A stretch of 64,000 nucleotides of DNA from Aliarcobacter cryaerophilus (GCF_014352935.1 NZ_CP060694.1:496001-560000); one strand, 5' to 3'. Shown: positions 35,084 through 45,021, counted from the first letter of the stretch. A program made the numbers and translations. Notes: generated from the letters alone by a model not told the origin.

Positions 35084-35967
35084 TAAAACTTGCAGCTTGT
35101 GTAGTATTGTATAATCCAGATGATACTATTTTTGAAAATATTTTAACTTATGGGAATTATGTAGATAAGTTAATAGTTATTGATAATTCATTAAAAAAGA
35201 ATAATCTTTTAATAGATAAGTTGAGTGAAGTTTTTGAATCAAAATTAGTTTATATAGATAATAATGATAATTTAGGTATAGCAACTGCTTTGAATCAAGC
35301 TTGTGATAAAGCTATAGAACTTAAATTTAAATGGATTCTTACTATGGATCAAGATAGTTCATTTATAAATTTTGACCACTATAAAAAATGCTTAGAAAAA
35401 GTACAAAATGTAAATAATGTAGCATTATTGGCAGCAAATACAGATAAAGAAGGTTATTCAAACTTCGATAAAAACGGGTGTAGTTGCAATTATAGAGAAG
35501 ATAAATTCAGTGTTATAACATCTGCAAATATAGTTAATCTTGAATATTTTGAAGAAATAGGTAGATTTAATGATAAACTTTTTATAGATATGGTTGATTA
35601 TGACTATTGTCTTAGAATTAATATTAAAAAATTTAAAATATTGTATTTCCCTGATGTTTTTGTAGAACATAAGTTAGGAGAAGTACACTTAAGAACTAAT
35701 ATTTTTACAAGAAAAAAGAAGTATAAAACCGAACATAATGCTCAAAGAGCTTATTATATAGCAAGAAATTATCTATATGTAGCAAGAAATTATGGAAAAT
35801 ACTTTCCTAATGATGTTGGAATGTTACATATATTAAATATAGTATTTATACATGATGTTACAAAAATCTTAATATATGAAATAGATAAATGGAATAAGTT
35901 AAAAGCTAAGTTTATCGGTTTATATCATTTTATTATAAATAGATATGGAAAGTATAATTTAAAGTAA
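35080..35967 (+). CDS. Family 2 glycosyltransferase, rhamnosyltransferase-like
   Basis: This 295-residue enzyme has LAACVVLYNPDDTIFENI at the N-terminus and the MDQDSSF metal-binding motif. The VVLYNP and MDQD patterns are typical of rhamnosyltransferases (RfbF/RgpF-like). With the adjacent rmlACDB genes this makes dTDP-L-rhamnose the likely donor, by inference. The start is TTG with AAAAAGGAT upstream. The gene overlaps its neighbour upstream by four bases. Confidence 0.82.
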   Translation: MIKLAACVVLYNPDDTIFENILTYGNYVDKLIVIDNSLKKNNLLIDKLSEVFESKLVYIDNNDNLGIATALNQACDKAIELKFKWILTMDQDSSFINFDHYKKCLEKVQNVNNVALLAANTDKEGYSNFDKNGCSCNYREDKFSVITSANIVNLEYFEEIGRFNDKLFIDMVDYDYCLRINIKKFKILYFPDVFVEHKLGEVHLRTNIFTRKKKYKTEHNAQRAYYIARNYLYVARNYGKYFPNDVGMLHILNIVFIHDVTKILIYEIDKWNKLKAKFIGLYHFIINRYGKYNLK

Positions 35968-35972
35968 ATATT

Positions 35973-36884
35973 ATGGTAGATATATCTTTTATAACAATCA
36001 ATTATAATTCTTCACAATATACTATTAGTTTAGTTGAAAGTATAATCAAAAATAGTTCTGATATTTTATATGAAATAATTATTGTAGATAATGCTTCTAA
36101 AAAAGACGATTTATTTAAGTTAAAAAATTTTGTTAGTGATAAAATTAATATAAAATTAATAGAGAATTCTATTAATAGCGGTTTTGCAAGTGGAAATATG
36201 CTAGGTATAAACTATGCAAAAGGAAAATATTATTTTTTTATAAATAATGATTGTACTCTTTTAAATAATACTTCAAAAATTTTAAAAGATTTTTTAGATT
36301 TTAATGAAGATGTTGGATTAGCAACCGCAAAAGTTTTGGATAATAATGGTAACTACTCATCTTCATACAAACAATTTCCACATTTAATAAAACAGTTATT
36401 TGGAAATAGTATTCAAAGAATTATTTCAAAAAATAGATTTCCAAGTAATAAAATAAAGATTGAAAAGAACTCTCAAGTTGAAGTAATAAGCGGTTCTTGT
36501 ATGTTTTTTAGAAAAGATGTTTTTTGTAGCATTGGTGGCTTTGATACTGTTTTTTTTCTTTATTGTGAAGAAGAAGATATTTGTAAAAGAGTTTGGGATT
36601 TTGGTAAAAAAGTTTATTTTATTCCTAAAGCAGAAGTTTTTCATGAAGCAGGAGGAAGTACAGAAAAAAGTTTTGAGATAGAACGAGAATTTTATATATC
36701 TTATTATCACCTGCTAGATAAACATTATAACTTTTTGGAAATTTTTTTATTTAAAATAGCACTTTTTATAAAATTATTTTTTAGAATATTCAAAAAGAAA
36801 AATGGATTTAAAATATTTTTAACAGCAATTCAAGGTTTTTCTATAAAAAGTAGTTTGAGATACCAACAAAAAGTAAACAATTAA
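35973..36884 (+). CDS. Family 2 glycosyltransferase
   Basis: This 303-residue GT2 enzyme begins ISFITINYNSSQYT and has a VDNASKKDD segment and NNDCTLL as the metal-site motif. The GSCMFFRKDVF and EEDICKRVW stretches resemble WbbL-type rhamnosyltransferases. The C-terminal roughly 50 residues are basic and hydrophobic, suggesting membrane attachment. Its last eight codons lie inside the 1.38-kb block later copied to 39493. Confidence 0.82.
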   Translation: MVDISFITINYNSSQYTISLVESIIKNSSDILYEIIIVDNASKKDDLFKLKNFVSDKINIKLIENSINSGFASGNMLGINYAKGKYYFFINNDCTLLNNTSKILKDFLDFNEDVGLATAKVLDNNGNYSSSYKQFPHLIKQLFGNSIQRIISKNRFPSNKIKIEKNSQVEVISGSCMFFRKDVFCSIGGFDTVFFLYCEEEDICKRVWDFGKKVYFIPKAEVFHEAGGSTEKSFEIEREFYISYYHLLDKHYNFLEIFLFKIALFIKLFFRIFKKKNGFKIFLTAIQGFSIKSSLRYQQKVNN

Positions 36885-38239
36885 GGAGCCCAATAAGTGT
36901 TATTTAACTCATACGAATTCATATTTTTATTTTTACCAATAACTTTTATACTCTATTTTTATCTATTAAGCCAAAGATTAATTCTTGGTGCAAAGATATT
37001 TTTAGTAATAGCAAGTTTGTTTTTCTATGGATATTGGAACTTCTCTTATGTTCCTTTAATACTATTATCTATATTTGTAAACTATAGCGTAGGATTAAGT
37101 TTAGTAAATCATGAGAAGATAAAGTTATCTTCTAAAACAATTTTAATATTTGGAATACTATTTAATGTAGGATTGCTAGGATACTTTAAATATACAGATT
37201 TCTTGCTTGAAAACTTTAATGGTATATTTGGCTCTAATATTCCTTTACCTCATATTATTCTTCCTTTAGGTATTAGCTTCTTTACATTTACTCAAATAGC
37301 ATTCTTAGTAGATGCATATAGACGTGAAGCCAAAGAGTATAGCCTTGTAAACTATATGTTATTTGTAACATACTTTCCACACTTACTTGCAGGTCCAATT
37401 TTACATCATAAAGAGATGATGCCACAATTTGCAAGTAAATATAACTGGGTAAAAAATTATAGAAATATAGCTTTAGGACTTTTTATATTCTCAATAGGAT
37501 TGTTTAAAAAAGTTGTAATTGCAGATACATTTGCTCCTTGGGCAACAGCTGGATTTGATACAGCAACAACACTAAATTTAATAGAAGCATGGGCAACAAG
37601 TTTAAGTTATACTTTCCAACTATACTTTGATTTTAGTGGATACTGTGATATGGCTATTGGAATTTCTTTAATGTTTAATATCAAACTTCCAATAAACTTT
37701 AACTCTCCATATAAAGCTTTAAATATTCAAGATTTCTGGAGAAGATGGCATATGACATTATCTAGATTCTTAAGAGATTATATCTATATTCCTCTAGGTG
37801 GAAATAGAAAAGGTGAATTTAGAACATATACAAACCTATTGGCAACATTTTTAATAGGTGGACTATGGCATGGAGCAGGATGGACATTTATAATCTGGGG
37901 AGCATTGCATGGTATAGCACTTGCAATTCATAGATTCTGGCAAAGCTTAGGATTTAAGATGAATAAAATCTTAGCTTGGTTTATTACATTTAACTTTATA
38001 AATATAACATGGATATTTTTTAGAGCAAAAGATTTTGATAGTGCGATGAAAGTATTGGGTAGTATGTTTAGCTTGGATAATGTTGTTTTGCCAGAGAAAT
38101 ATTTTAAATTCTTAGCTGAATATAATGATATTTATTTTAGGTTTGGTACAGTGTATGGTGATATATTAGGGAAAGACAATACAACTGTGTTTATTGTTGT
38201 TGGTTTTACATTGGTTTTAGCTTTTAAAAATAGTATGGA
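36859..38239 (+). repeat. 1,381-bp direct repeat, copy 1 (MBOAT gene)
   Basis: This block matches 39493-40873 (offset 2,634 bases). By eye I found only six differences, all between about 37588 and 37736 and all silent. It begins within the last codons of the upstream glycosyltransferase and ends 115 bases before the MBOAT stop, so the C-terminal tail is outside the repeat. Copy 1 is probably the source because it starts inside an intact gene. Confidence 0.95.
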
Positions 38240-38354
38240 AAAAATGATTAAATTTAAAACAAATTTTTTAAATTTATTACTTACATTTACGTTTATAATA
38301 TATTCTATTTTTCAGTTAAATAAAATTTCTGAATTTTTATATTTTAATTTTTAA
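36897..38354 (+). CDS. MBOAT-family membrane O-acyltransferase, copy 1
   Basis: This 485-residue protein has about ten or more membrane helices and is of the AlgI/DltB type. Family motifs are FWRRWHMTLSRFLRDYIY and GGLWHGAGWTFIIWG, with the catalytic His at residue 325. It probably moves acyl groups across the inner membrane for O-acylation of the glycan. The start is GTG with AAGGAG nine bases upstream. The first 447 residues are identical to the second copy at 39531; the last roughly 38 differ. The SGNH-like gene after it is its likely partner. Confidence 0.92.
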   Translation: MLFNSYEFIFLFLPITFILYFYLLSQRLILGAKIFLVIASLFFYGYWNFSYVPLILLSIFVNYSVGLSLVNHEKIKLSSKTILIFGILFNVGLLGYFKYTDFLLENFNGIFGSNIPLPHIILPLGISFFTFTQIAFLVDAYRREAKEYSLVNYMLFVTYFPHLLAGPILHHKEMMPQFASKYNWVKNYRNIALGLFIFSIGLFKKVVIADTFAPWATAGFDTATTLNLIEAWATSLSYTFQLYFDFSGYCDMAIGISLMFNIKLPINFNSPYKALNIQDFWRRWHMTLSRFLRDYIYIPLGGNRKGEFRTYTNLLATFLIGGLWHGAGWTFIIWGALHGIALAIHRFWQSLGFKMNKILAWFITFNFINITWIFFRAKDFDSAMKVLGSMFSLDNVVLPEKYFKFLAEYNDIYFRFGTVYGDILGKDNTTVFIVVGFTLVLAFKNSMEKMIKFKTNFLNLLLTFTFIIYSIFQLNKISEFLYFNF

Positions 38355-38366
38355 GGTAGTATAACA

Positions 38367-39494
38367 ATGAAAAGTTTAACATGGATAAAGATTTTAGTAA
38401 GTTTAATTTTAATAATTATTATCTCAGTATGTTCAATTAATTATATTGTAGATCCTTATAATCTATATAAAACAAATTTGTTAAAGAATAAACCTAAAGA
38501 ATTTGAATATATGAGATTAGTAAAAGCAATAAATGTAGAAGAAATAAAACCATATTCCATAGTATTAGGAACTTCTAGGGCAGAGATGGCTATTGATCCT
38601 GAACATGAATATTTTATAAAACCATCATATAACTTAGCAAATGCTGGTTCTACTATGTATGAAACAAAGTATTATTTAAAAGAAGCTATTTTGCAAGGCA
38701 AATTAAAAAAAGTATTGCTTGTAGCAGATTGGAGAATGTTTAATGATGTAAATATGAAACAAGTAGCAGATTTTGAAACATATTTTGAAAATAGAAATAT
38801 ATATAAATATTTATTAAATTATAAAGTTTTTGAAGATAGTTTATTTACAATTAAAAACCAGAATAAATTATCTCTTCATAAAAGTAATGGTCAAATGACA
38901 GATCGTTATGTAAATGATGTTCTTTTAGCACATGGGGGACAATATAAAACAATGTTAGCAGAAGAAAAAAATTATTATAAGAATTTTACAAATAATAATT
39001 CTTATAAAGATACAAAAAAAGATAGTTTTGAAGATTTTAAAGAAATATTACAAATGTGTTATAGAAATAATATAAAACTAGATATTATATTTGGACCATC
39101 TCATATTAGACAATGGGAAGCTTTTGATTACTATCATGGATATGAAACTTTTCTAAAATGGAAAAAAGATATTGTTTTATTTGTAGAAAAAATTGGTTTA
39201 GAAGAAAATAAAATTCCATTTAATATCTTAGATTTTTCTGTTTATCATAGATTAACAGCAGAGAATGTTCCAAAGGAACCAGAACAAAGAATGGAATTTC
39301 ATTTTGAAGGAAGTCATTATACAAATAAATTAGGATTAATAGTATTGGACAGGCTATCTAATAACTCATTATATAACGATTTTGGTGTATATATAAATTC
39401 ATCAAATATAGATAATCATTTAGAAAATTTACGAAAAGATAGATTAAACTTTATAGATATAAAAGAATATAGAAAAGAAGTATTTGGTGAATGA
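38367..39494 (+). CDS. SGNH/AlgX-like membrane-anchored acetylation partner 1
   Basis: This 375-residue protein has one N-terminal membrane helix (about 8-27) and a large periplasmic part. A Gly-Thr-Ser70-Arg motif and a late Glu314-x2-His317 (EGSH) resemble the nucleophile and catalytic-His blocks of SGNH hydrolase-like acyltransferases (AlgX/AlgJ, DltD). Position directly after an MBOAT gene supports a role as the periplasmic transfer partner. I am not sure of the family; it has no clear similarity to the partner of the second MBOAT (41000). AAGG precedes the ATG. Confidence 0.6.
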   Translation: MKSLTWIKILVSLILIIIISVCSINYIVDPYNLYKTNLLKNKPKEFEYMRLVKAINVEEIKPYSIVLGTSRAEMAIDPEHEYFIKPSYNLANAGSTMYETKYYLKEAILQGKLKKVLLVADWRMFNDVNMKQVADFETYFENRNIYKYLLNYKVFEDSLFTIKNQNKLSLHKSNGQMTDRYVNDVLLAHGGQYKTMLAEEKNYYKNFTNNNSYKDTKKDSFEDFKEILQMCYRNNIKLDIIFGPSHIRQWEAFDYYHGYETFLKWKKDIVLFVEKIGLEENKIPFNILDFSVYHRLTAENVPKEPEQRMEFHFEGSHYTNKLGLIVLDRLSNNSLYNDFGVYINSSNIDNHLENLRKDRLNFIDIKEYRKEVFGE

Positions 39495-40873
39495 TACCAA
39501 CAAAAAGTAAACAATTAAGGAGCCCAATAAGTGTTATTTAACTCATACGAATTCATATTTTTATTTTTACCAATAACTTTTATACTCTATTTTTATCTAT
39601 TAAGCCAAAGATTAATTCTTGGTGCAAAGATATTTTTAGTAATAGCAAGTTTGTTTTTCTATGGATATTGGAACTTCTCTTATGTTCCTTTAATACTATT
39701 ATCTATATTTGTAAACTATAGCGTAGGATTAAGTTTAGTAAATCATGAGAAGATAAAGTTATCTTCTAAAACAATTTTAATATTTGGAATACTATTTAAT
39801 GTAGGATTGCTAGGATACTTTAAATATACAGATTTCTTGCTTGAAAACTTTAATGGTATATTTGGCTCTAATATTCCTTTACCTCATATTATTCTTCCTT
39901 TAGGTATTAGCTTCTTTACATTTACTCAAATAGCATTCTTAGTAGATGCATATAGACGTGAAGCCAAAGAGTATAGCCTTGTAAACTATATGTTATTTGT
40001 AACATACTTTCCACACTTACTTGCAGGTCCAATTTTACATCATAAAGAGATGATGCCACAATTTGCAAGTAAATATAACTGGGTAAAAAATTATAGAAAT
40101 ATAGCTTTAGGACTTTTTATATTCTCAATAGGATTGTTTAAAAAAGTTGTAATTGCAGATACATTTGCTCCTTGGGCAACAGCTGGATTTGATACAGCAA
40201 CAACACTAAATTTAATAGAAGCTTGGGCAACAAGTTTAAGTTATACTTTCCAATTGTACTTTGATTTTAGTGGATACTGTGATATGGCTATTGGAATTTC
40301 TTTAATGTTTAATATAAAACTTCCAATAAACTTTAATTCTCCATATAAAGCTTTAAATATTCAAGACTTCTGGAGAAGATGGCATATGACATTATCTAGA
40401 TTCTTAAGAGATTATATCTATATTCCTCTAGGTGGAAATAGAAAAGGTGAATTTAGAACATATACAAACCTATTGGCAACATTTTTAATAGGTGGACTAT
40501 GGCATGGAGCAGGATGGACATTTATAATCTGGGGAGCATTGCATGGTATAGCACTTGCAATTCATAGATTCTGGCAAAGCTTAGGATTTAAGATGAATAA
40601 AATCTTAGCTTGGTTTATTACATTTAACTTTATAAATATAACATGGATATTTTTTAGAGCAAAAGATTTTGATAGTGCGATGAAAGTATTGGGTAGTATG
40701 TTTAGCTTGGATAATGTTGTTTTGCCAGAGAAATATTTTAAATTCTTAGCTGAATATAATGATATTTATTTTAGGTTTGGTACAGTGTATGGTGATATAT
40801 TAGGGAAAGACAATACAACTGTGTTTATTGTTGTTGGTTTTACATTGGTTTTAGCTTTTAAAAATAGTATGGA
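39493..40873 (+). repeat. 1,381-bp direct repeat, copy 2 (MBOAT gene)
   Basis: This is the second copy of the block at 36859-38239. It joins the upstream gene exactly at its TGA stop. Bases 39495-39530 are a non-coding remnant of the 3' end of the glycosyltransferase encoded at 35973-36884, followed by the same AAGGAG ribosome binding site and GTG start. This remnant shows the direction of copying. Confidence 0.95.
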
Positions 40874-40991
40874 GTTTAAAAGTATTTTTTATAGAAAATC
40901 TTATATATTAGCTATATTATCAATAATATCTACATATTATTGTTTATCAAATATGTCAAAATATACAGAATTCTTATATTTTAATTTTTAA
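39531..40991 (+). CDS. MBOAT-family membrane O-acyltransferase, copy 2
   Basis: This 486-residue paralogue has the same first 447 residues as the protein at 36897, including the catalytic WHGA His, then an unrelated C-terminal helix (about residues 448-486). It is followed by a different SGNH-like gene. Both copies are intact, so both are probably active; the different tails may match different periplasmic partners. The start and ribosome binding site are those of copy 1. Confidence 0.92.
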   Translation: MLFNSYEFIFLFLPITFILYFYLLSQRLILGAKIFLVIASLFFYGYWNFSYVPLILLSIFVNYSVGLSLVNHEKIKLSSKTILIFGILFNVGLLGYFKYTDFLLENFNGIFGSNIPLPHIILPLGISFFTFTQIAFLVDAYRREAKEYSLVNYMLFVTYFPHLLAGPILHHKEMMPQFASKYNWVKNYRNIALGLFIFSIGLFKKVVIADTFAPWATAGFDTATTLNLIEAWATSLSYTFQLYFDFSGYCDMAIGISLMFNIKLPINFNSPYKALNIQDFWRRWHMTLSRFLRDYIYIPLGGNRKGEFRTYTNLLATFLIGGLWHGAGWTFIIWGALHGIALAIHRFWQSLGFKMNKILAWFITFNFINITWIFFRAKDFDSAMKVLGSMFSLDNVVLPEKYFKFLAEYNDIYFRFGTVYGDILGKDNTTVFIVVGFTLVLAFKNSMEFKSIFYRKSYILAILSIISTYYCLSNMSKYTEFLYFNF

Positions 40992-40999
40992 GGATTTCT

Positions 41000-42100
41000 A
41001 TGAGTAAATTTAAAAAGATAACTTTTTTATGGATATTGTCAATATCTGTATTTTTAATTTTTAATTTTCTAATTTTTTTTAATTATACATCTAAAGTTTA
41101 TCCTGATACAGCAGATACTACTATTGGTGATTTAGCTAGAATGAGTTATTCTGTAGATATTATACAAGAGAGAGAAAATATAACTGACTTAGAAAAACTC
41201 CATTTATATCAAAATCAATATAATTATGAAAACATAGATATGGTTACTATTGGAGATTCTTTTTCAAATGGTGGGGCTGGTGGAAAAAATAGATATTATC
41301 AAGATTATATAAGTACAATCTATAATAAAAAAGTATTAAATTTAAATATACAAAATTATAAAAATTATTTAGAAATAATTGCATTTTTTGCAAATTCTGG
41401 ATATTTAGAGAAAATCGGTGCTAAATATGTACTTATTGAATCTGTACAAAGAGAAGCATTGGTGAGATTTGCTAGAAATGATTTAAATCTAGCTATAAAA
41501 ACTGATAAAAATTTGGAAACTATATTTAGAAATTCAATGGAAACATATAATATTGAAAAATTACATAATCTTAAACCTTCAATTATAAATAATTTAAATT
41601 TAAATGCATTTATTTATAATATTAAATATTACATAAAAGGATATGGAAAATTAAATTCTAGTGTTTATATAGAAAAATTAAATAAAGATTTATTTACTAG
41701 TAAATCTAGTTCAAAATTAGCTTTTTATCATGAAGATATAAAAAAATTATCTTTAGAAACAAAAGAAAATATTGAACTATTAAATCATAATTTTAATAAT
41801 TTAGCTGATATTCTTGAATCAAAAGGAATAAAGCTTATATTTATGCCAGCTGTTGATAAATATAATCTTTATAGACCATATATTATTAGTAATAACTATA
41901 GTGAAAGTATTTTTTTCGAATATTTATCAACTTTAGATAAAAAGTATATATTTATTAATACTAAAGAAATATTATCAAAAAATTTAGAAAATAGTGAAAA
42001 AGATATTTTCTATGCTGATGATACACATTGGAGCTATAAAGCTAGTATTAATATTATAGAAAGTGAAGCATTTAATAATATTTTCAAGAAAGGGGAATAA
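41000..42100 (+). CDS. SGNH/AlgX-like acetylation partner 2
   Basis: This 366-residue protein has an N-terminal membrane helix (about 11-31). The SGNH block Gly85-Asp86-Ser87-Phe-Ser and the C-terminal Asp340-Asp341-Thr-His343-Trp are the two motifs expected for AlgX/AlgJ-type O-acetyltransferases. It probably receives acyl groups from the MBOAT copy 2 and attaches them to a glycan in the periplasm. AAGGATTT precedes the ATG. The stop overlaps the ligase-family gene start by one base. Confidence 0.8.
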   Translation: MSKFKKITFLWILSISVFLIFNFLIFFNYTSKVYPDTADTTIGDLARMSYSVDIIQERENITDLEKLHLYQNQYNYENIDMVTIGDSFSNGGAGGKNRYYQDYISTIYNKKVLNLNIQNYKNYLEIIAFFANSGYLEKIGAKYVLIESVQREALVRFARNDLNLAIKTDKNLETIFRNSMETYNIEKLHNLKPSIINNLNLNAFIYNIKYYIKGYGKLNSSVYIEKLNKDLFTSKSSSKLAFYHEDIKKLSLETKENIELLNHNFNNLADILESKGIKLIFMPAVDKYNLYRPYIISNNYSESIFFEYLSTLDKKYIFINTKEILSKNLENSEKDIFYADDTHWSYKASINIIESEAFNNIFKKGE

Positions 42101-43347
42101 TGATTTTAGAAAAATTAAGAAATGATGAAATAAATATAAAAATAGTTAATATTTTAGCTGTTATATATTTATTCTCTTTAACTGTTTCATATAAAATAAG
42201 TGGAACGCTAATTTATATAATACTTTTTATTTTTTTATTAAATCCAAAAGTAGGAACTTATTTAAAAAATTCTTTAAAAAATAGTTTTGTTCAAGCTGGG
42301 CTATTGTATTTAGCAGTTATTTTAATATGGTTTATAGGAACTCATGATTTATCATTTGCTATCACGCAATTAAAAATAAATAAGTTTTATCTTTTGCCTA
42401 TACTTTTTTTTGCTTTTATTAGGGTTGAATATTTCAAATATTACGTTTTAGCATTTATTTTAGGGGCTATAGTTAATTTTGTATGGACATATTTAATGTT
42501 TTTTAATATCATTGACAATCATTATAGTAATTTAATAATAAATCAATCAGAGCACGCTTTTTTAATTTTTTTAACAATAATATCTCTATTTTATAGATTG
42601 GTAAAATATGAAGATAAATTAGTATATAAAATACTTATTATTTTTATAATATTACTTCTAAGTTCAAATGTATTTTTACTTAAAAAGACTCAAATTGTTT
42701 CATATGTGATAGTATTATTTGTTGCTTTTATTTATTTATATAGAAAAGATATAGTTAAAATATTAATACTTTCTTTAACATTTTTATCAATATTTTTAAT
42801 TGGTATAAATTTTTTATTTCCAACTGTTAAATATCAATTATTACATGAATTGGATGGTGTACAAAAAGCTATTCAAAAACAAGATTTTACAAATAGTATG
42901 TCTGCAAGATTAGGAGTCGCATATTATTCATTACAAGTTATAGAAGATAGTCCAATATTTGGCTACGGAACAGCTGATCATGCGTATGAAGTTAAAAAAG
43001 CAATTAATAATAGTGAACTTAAAAATATAGATTCTAAATCTTATGATATATTAATTCGTACTTTAATAACTGGAAAACATGTTACTTTACACAATACATT
43101 TCTACAAGTTTTAGTTCAATATGGAATAATAGGATTACTTATATTTTTAAATATATTCTATCAGATTTTGAAATTTACAAGAGGAGAAACTAATATCTAC
43201 TCTTTATTAATTGTAAGCAGTGTTACGATTGCATTCTTACAATTTCTATCAGGTTGGGATTTTCAATTTGGTAACTTAGCACAGATATTTATAATAACTA
43301 TATGTTTATTAATTTTATCACAAAGCAAGGAAAAATTAACTAGGTAA
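42100..43347 (+). CDS. O-antigen ligase / polymerase family (WaaL/Wzy-like) membrane protein
   Basis: This 415-residue protein has about eleven membrane helices and one large periplasmic loop (about residues 250-330). A HNTFLQVLVQYGIIGLL segment resembles the conserved His region of the Wzy_C/O-antigen ligase family. It could join a glycan to the lipid A core or polymerise repeat units; sequence alone does not separate the two. Its start overlaps the SGNH gene (TAATG junction). The 3' end overlaps a convergent acetyltransferase gene by 12 bases, marking the end of this plus-strand run. Confidence 0.82.
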   Translation: MILEKLRNDEINIKIVNILAVIYLFSLTVSYKISGTLIYIILFIFLLNPKVGTYLKNSLKNSFVQAGLLYLAVILIWFIGTHDLSFAITQLKINKFYLLPILFFAFIRVEYFKYYVLAFILGAIVNFVWTYLMFFNIIDNHYSNLIINQSEHAFLIFLTIISLFYRLVKYEDKLVYKILIIFIILLLSSNVFLLKKTQIVSYVIVLFVAFIYLYRKDIVKILILSLTFLSIFLIGINFLFPTVKYQLLHELDGVQKAIQKQDFTNSMSARLGVAYYSLQVIEDSPIFGYGTADHAYEVKKAINNSELKNIDSKSYDILIRTLITGKHVTLHNTFLQVLVQYGIIGLLIFLNIFYQILKFTRGETNIYSLLIVSSVTIAFLQFLSGWDFQFGNLAQIFIITICLLILSQSKEKLTR

Positions 43348-43965
43348 CTCTTTACTCCAATAAATATTACTTTTTATAATTTTAGCTGGAATTCCAGCTA
43401 AAATCACATTATTTTGATACACTCCAGAGCTTACAAGAGCGTTTAAAGCAATTACACTATTATTTCCAATATGTGCACCTTTAAGAATTTTGACATTTTG
43501 GCAAATCCATACATTATTTCCAATATGGATGTTTGAACTTGGATTTATTAAGTTTCCATTTTCAAAAATAGAGTGACCATCATTATTTCTAATTTCTATA
43601 TTTGAAGCAATTAGACACTGTTCATCTATATGAATCGAACTATTTTCACCAGCACAAACAATAGTAGCACCTCCTATTTCACAATTATTTTTTATAGTAA
43701 TTCTTAAATTATTACCTTGAATTATTATATTGGTGTCTCTTAACATACAATTATCATATATTTCTAATGTATTATTTTCACCATAAATACCTACTTTTAA
43801 TCTTTTGATATCAGATTTTTTTATTAATACAAAATTTTTATCACCTTTTATGATAATTTTAGAATTTTTTAAATTAGTCGAAATATCTATTTTGTTATTT
43901 TTTTTAACTTTAAAATATTTTTTTATTTGTAAAAAATTATTTATTGCTTTTTGAAAATAGTTCAT
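43336..43965 (-). CDS. Left-handed beta-helix acyltransferase (WbbJ-like)
   Basis: This 209-residue protein has hexapeptide repeats through most of its length and the typical end of xenobiotic/serine acetyltransferase-like enzymes: NVWICQNVKILKGAHIGNN, then VILAGIPAKIIK. The catalytic His is probably the one in NNDGHSIF. It likely O- or N-acylates a sugar in the cytoplasm using acyl-CoA. It lies three bases downstream of a GT4 gene on the minus strand, forming a two-gene block inside the plus-strand LPS locus. Confidence 0.85.
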   Translation of the reverse strand: MNYFQKAINNFLQIKKYFKVKKNNKIDISTNLKNSKIIIKGDKNFVLIKKSDIKRLKVGIYGENNTLEIYDNCMLRDTNIIIQGNNLRITIKNNCEIGGATIVCAGENSSIHIDEQCLIASNIEIRNNDGHSIFENGNLINPSSNIHIGNNVWICQNVKILKGAHIGNNSVIALNALVSSGVYQNNVILAGIPAKIIKSNIYWSKELPS

Positions 43966-43968
43966 ATT

Positions 43969-45021
43969 TTAGAAATCCTTATTTAGCAATTCTTTTATCT
44001 CTTCAAACTGTTTTTTACTATCAAAAAACTCATTAGCTTTAATTTTTCCATTTAAAGCTAAAGTCTCTTTTAATTCTTTATTTTGAATAATCAAAGATAA
44101 TTTTTCACATAAGCTATCGCTATTCATACTTTTAAATAGAAGTCCAGTTTTTTCATCATCTATTATTTCAAGAGGTCCGCCATTGTTACTACCTAAAACA
44201 CAAACACCACATTTCATAGCTTCAATAAGTACAAGCCCAAAAGTCTCTTTTTTTGTTGCTAGCACAACACAATCTGAAATTTGCATTAAATCTGTTGGAT
44301 TAGAAACAAAGCCTGTAAATATGTCATTTGAATAGCTATTTTTTAGATTATTAAAATAGTTTTCATCCATATAGTGACCAACAACTAAAGTTTTTATTTT
44401 TATACCACTTTTTCGCAAACTTTCAACAGCTTCTAAAACTATATGTTGTCCTTTTGCTTCTTCAATTCTTCCAACGATACAAACTATAAATTCATCAGCG
44501 ATATTAAAAGATTTTCTTAAACTATTTTTTTCTTCATTGCTTAAAAGTTTAGGAGTATTCGCTCCAATATAAGAAGTTTCTATTTTAGGTCTTATATCTT
44601 TTGGAATAAACTTTTCAAGTTGCTCTTTTACTAGATTTGTAACAGCAATCATCATATCTATATTTTTATATAAAAACTTATGATAAAAATCGCTTTTAAA
44701 TCTTGTCATATGCATATGTCTTGTTTGAACAATTTTTGGTTTTCTTTTTGAAAGAAGTTTTGCAAAAACAACTACTGGAAGGTCTTTTGTCCAGTGAAGA
44801 TGTACTATATCAATTTTTTCTTTATCTATAATTTTTGCAAGTTTTAAAAAGTTATATCTTGAAAGCTCAAAATAATTTATTTTTTCATTTTCAAATACAT
44901 TTTTCAGCTTTGATTTTTTATTTATTACAGCATTTGAATTTAAATACTTAGTTATATTTTTCATATATAGTTCAAGCCCACCCAAATCTGGTGAAAGACA
45001 AACTTCTAAAACTTTTTTCAT
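43969..45021 (-). CDS. Family 4 glycosyltransferase
   Basis: This 350-residue GT-B enzyme starts VLEVCLSPDLGGLELYMKN (acceptor-side loop). It has a CIVGRIEEAKGQHIVLEA segment and the donor-site E-x7-E block EAMKCGVCVLGSNNGGPLE. The sugar is unknown. It heads a minus-strand pair with the acyltransferase at 43336. It is divergent from the kinase gene at 45135 across 113 bases. Confidence 0.87.
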   Translation of the reverse strand: MKKVLEVCLSPDLGGLELYMKNITKYLNSNAVINKKSKLKNVFENEKINYFELSRYNFLKLAKIIDKEKIDIVHLHWTKDLPVVVFAKLLSKRKPKIVQTRHMHMTRFKSDFYHKFLYKNIDMMIAVTNLVKEQLEKFIPKDIRPKIETSYIGANTPKLLSNEEKNSLRKSFNIADEFIVCIVGRIEEAKGQHIVLEAVESLRKSGIKIKTLVVGHYMDENYFNNLKNSYSNDIFTGFVSNPTDLMQISDCVVLATKKETFGLVLIEAMKCGVCVLGSNNGGPLEIIDDEKTGLLFKSMNSDSLCEKLSLIIQNKELKETLALNGKIKANEFFDSKKQFEEIKELLNKDF

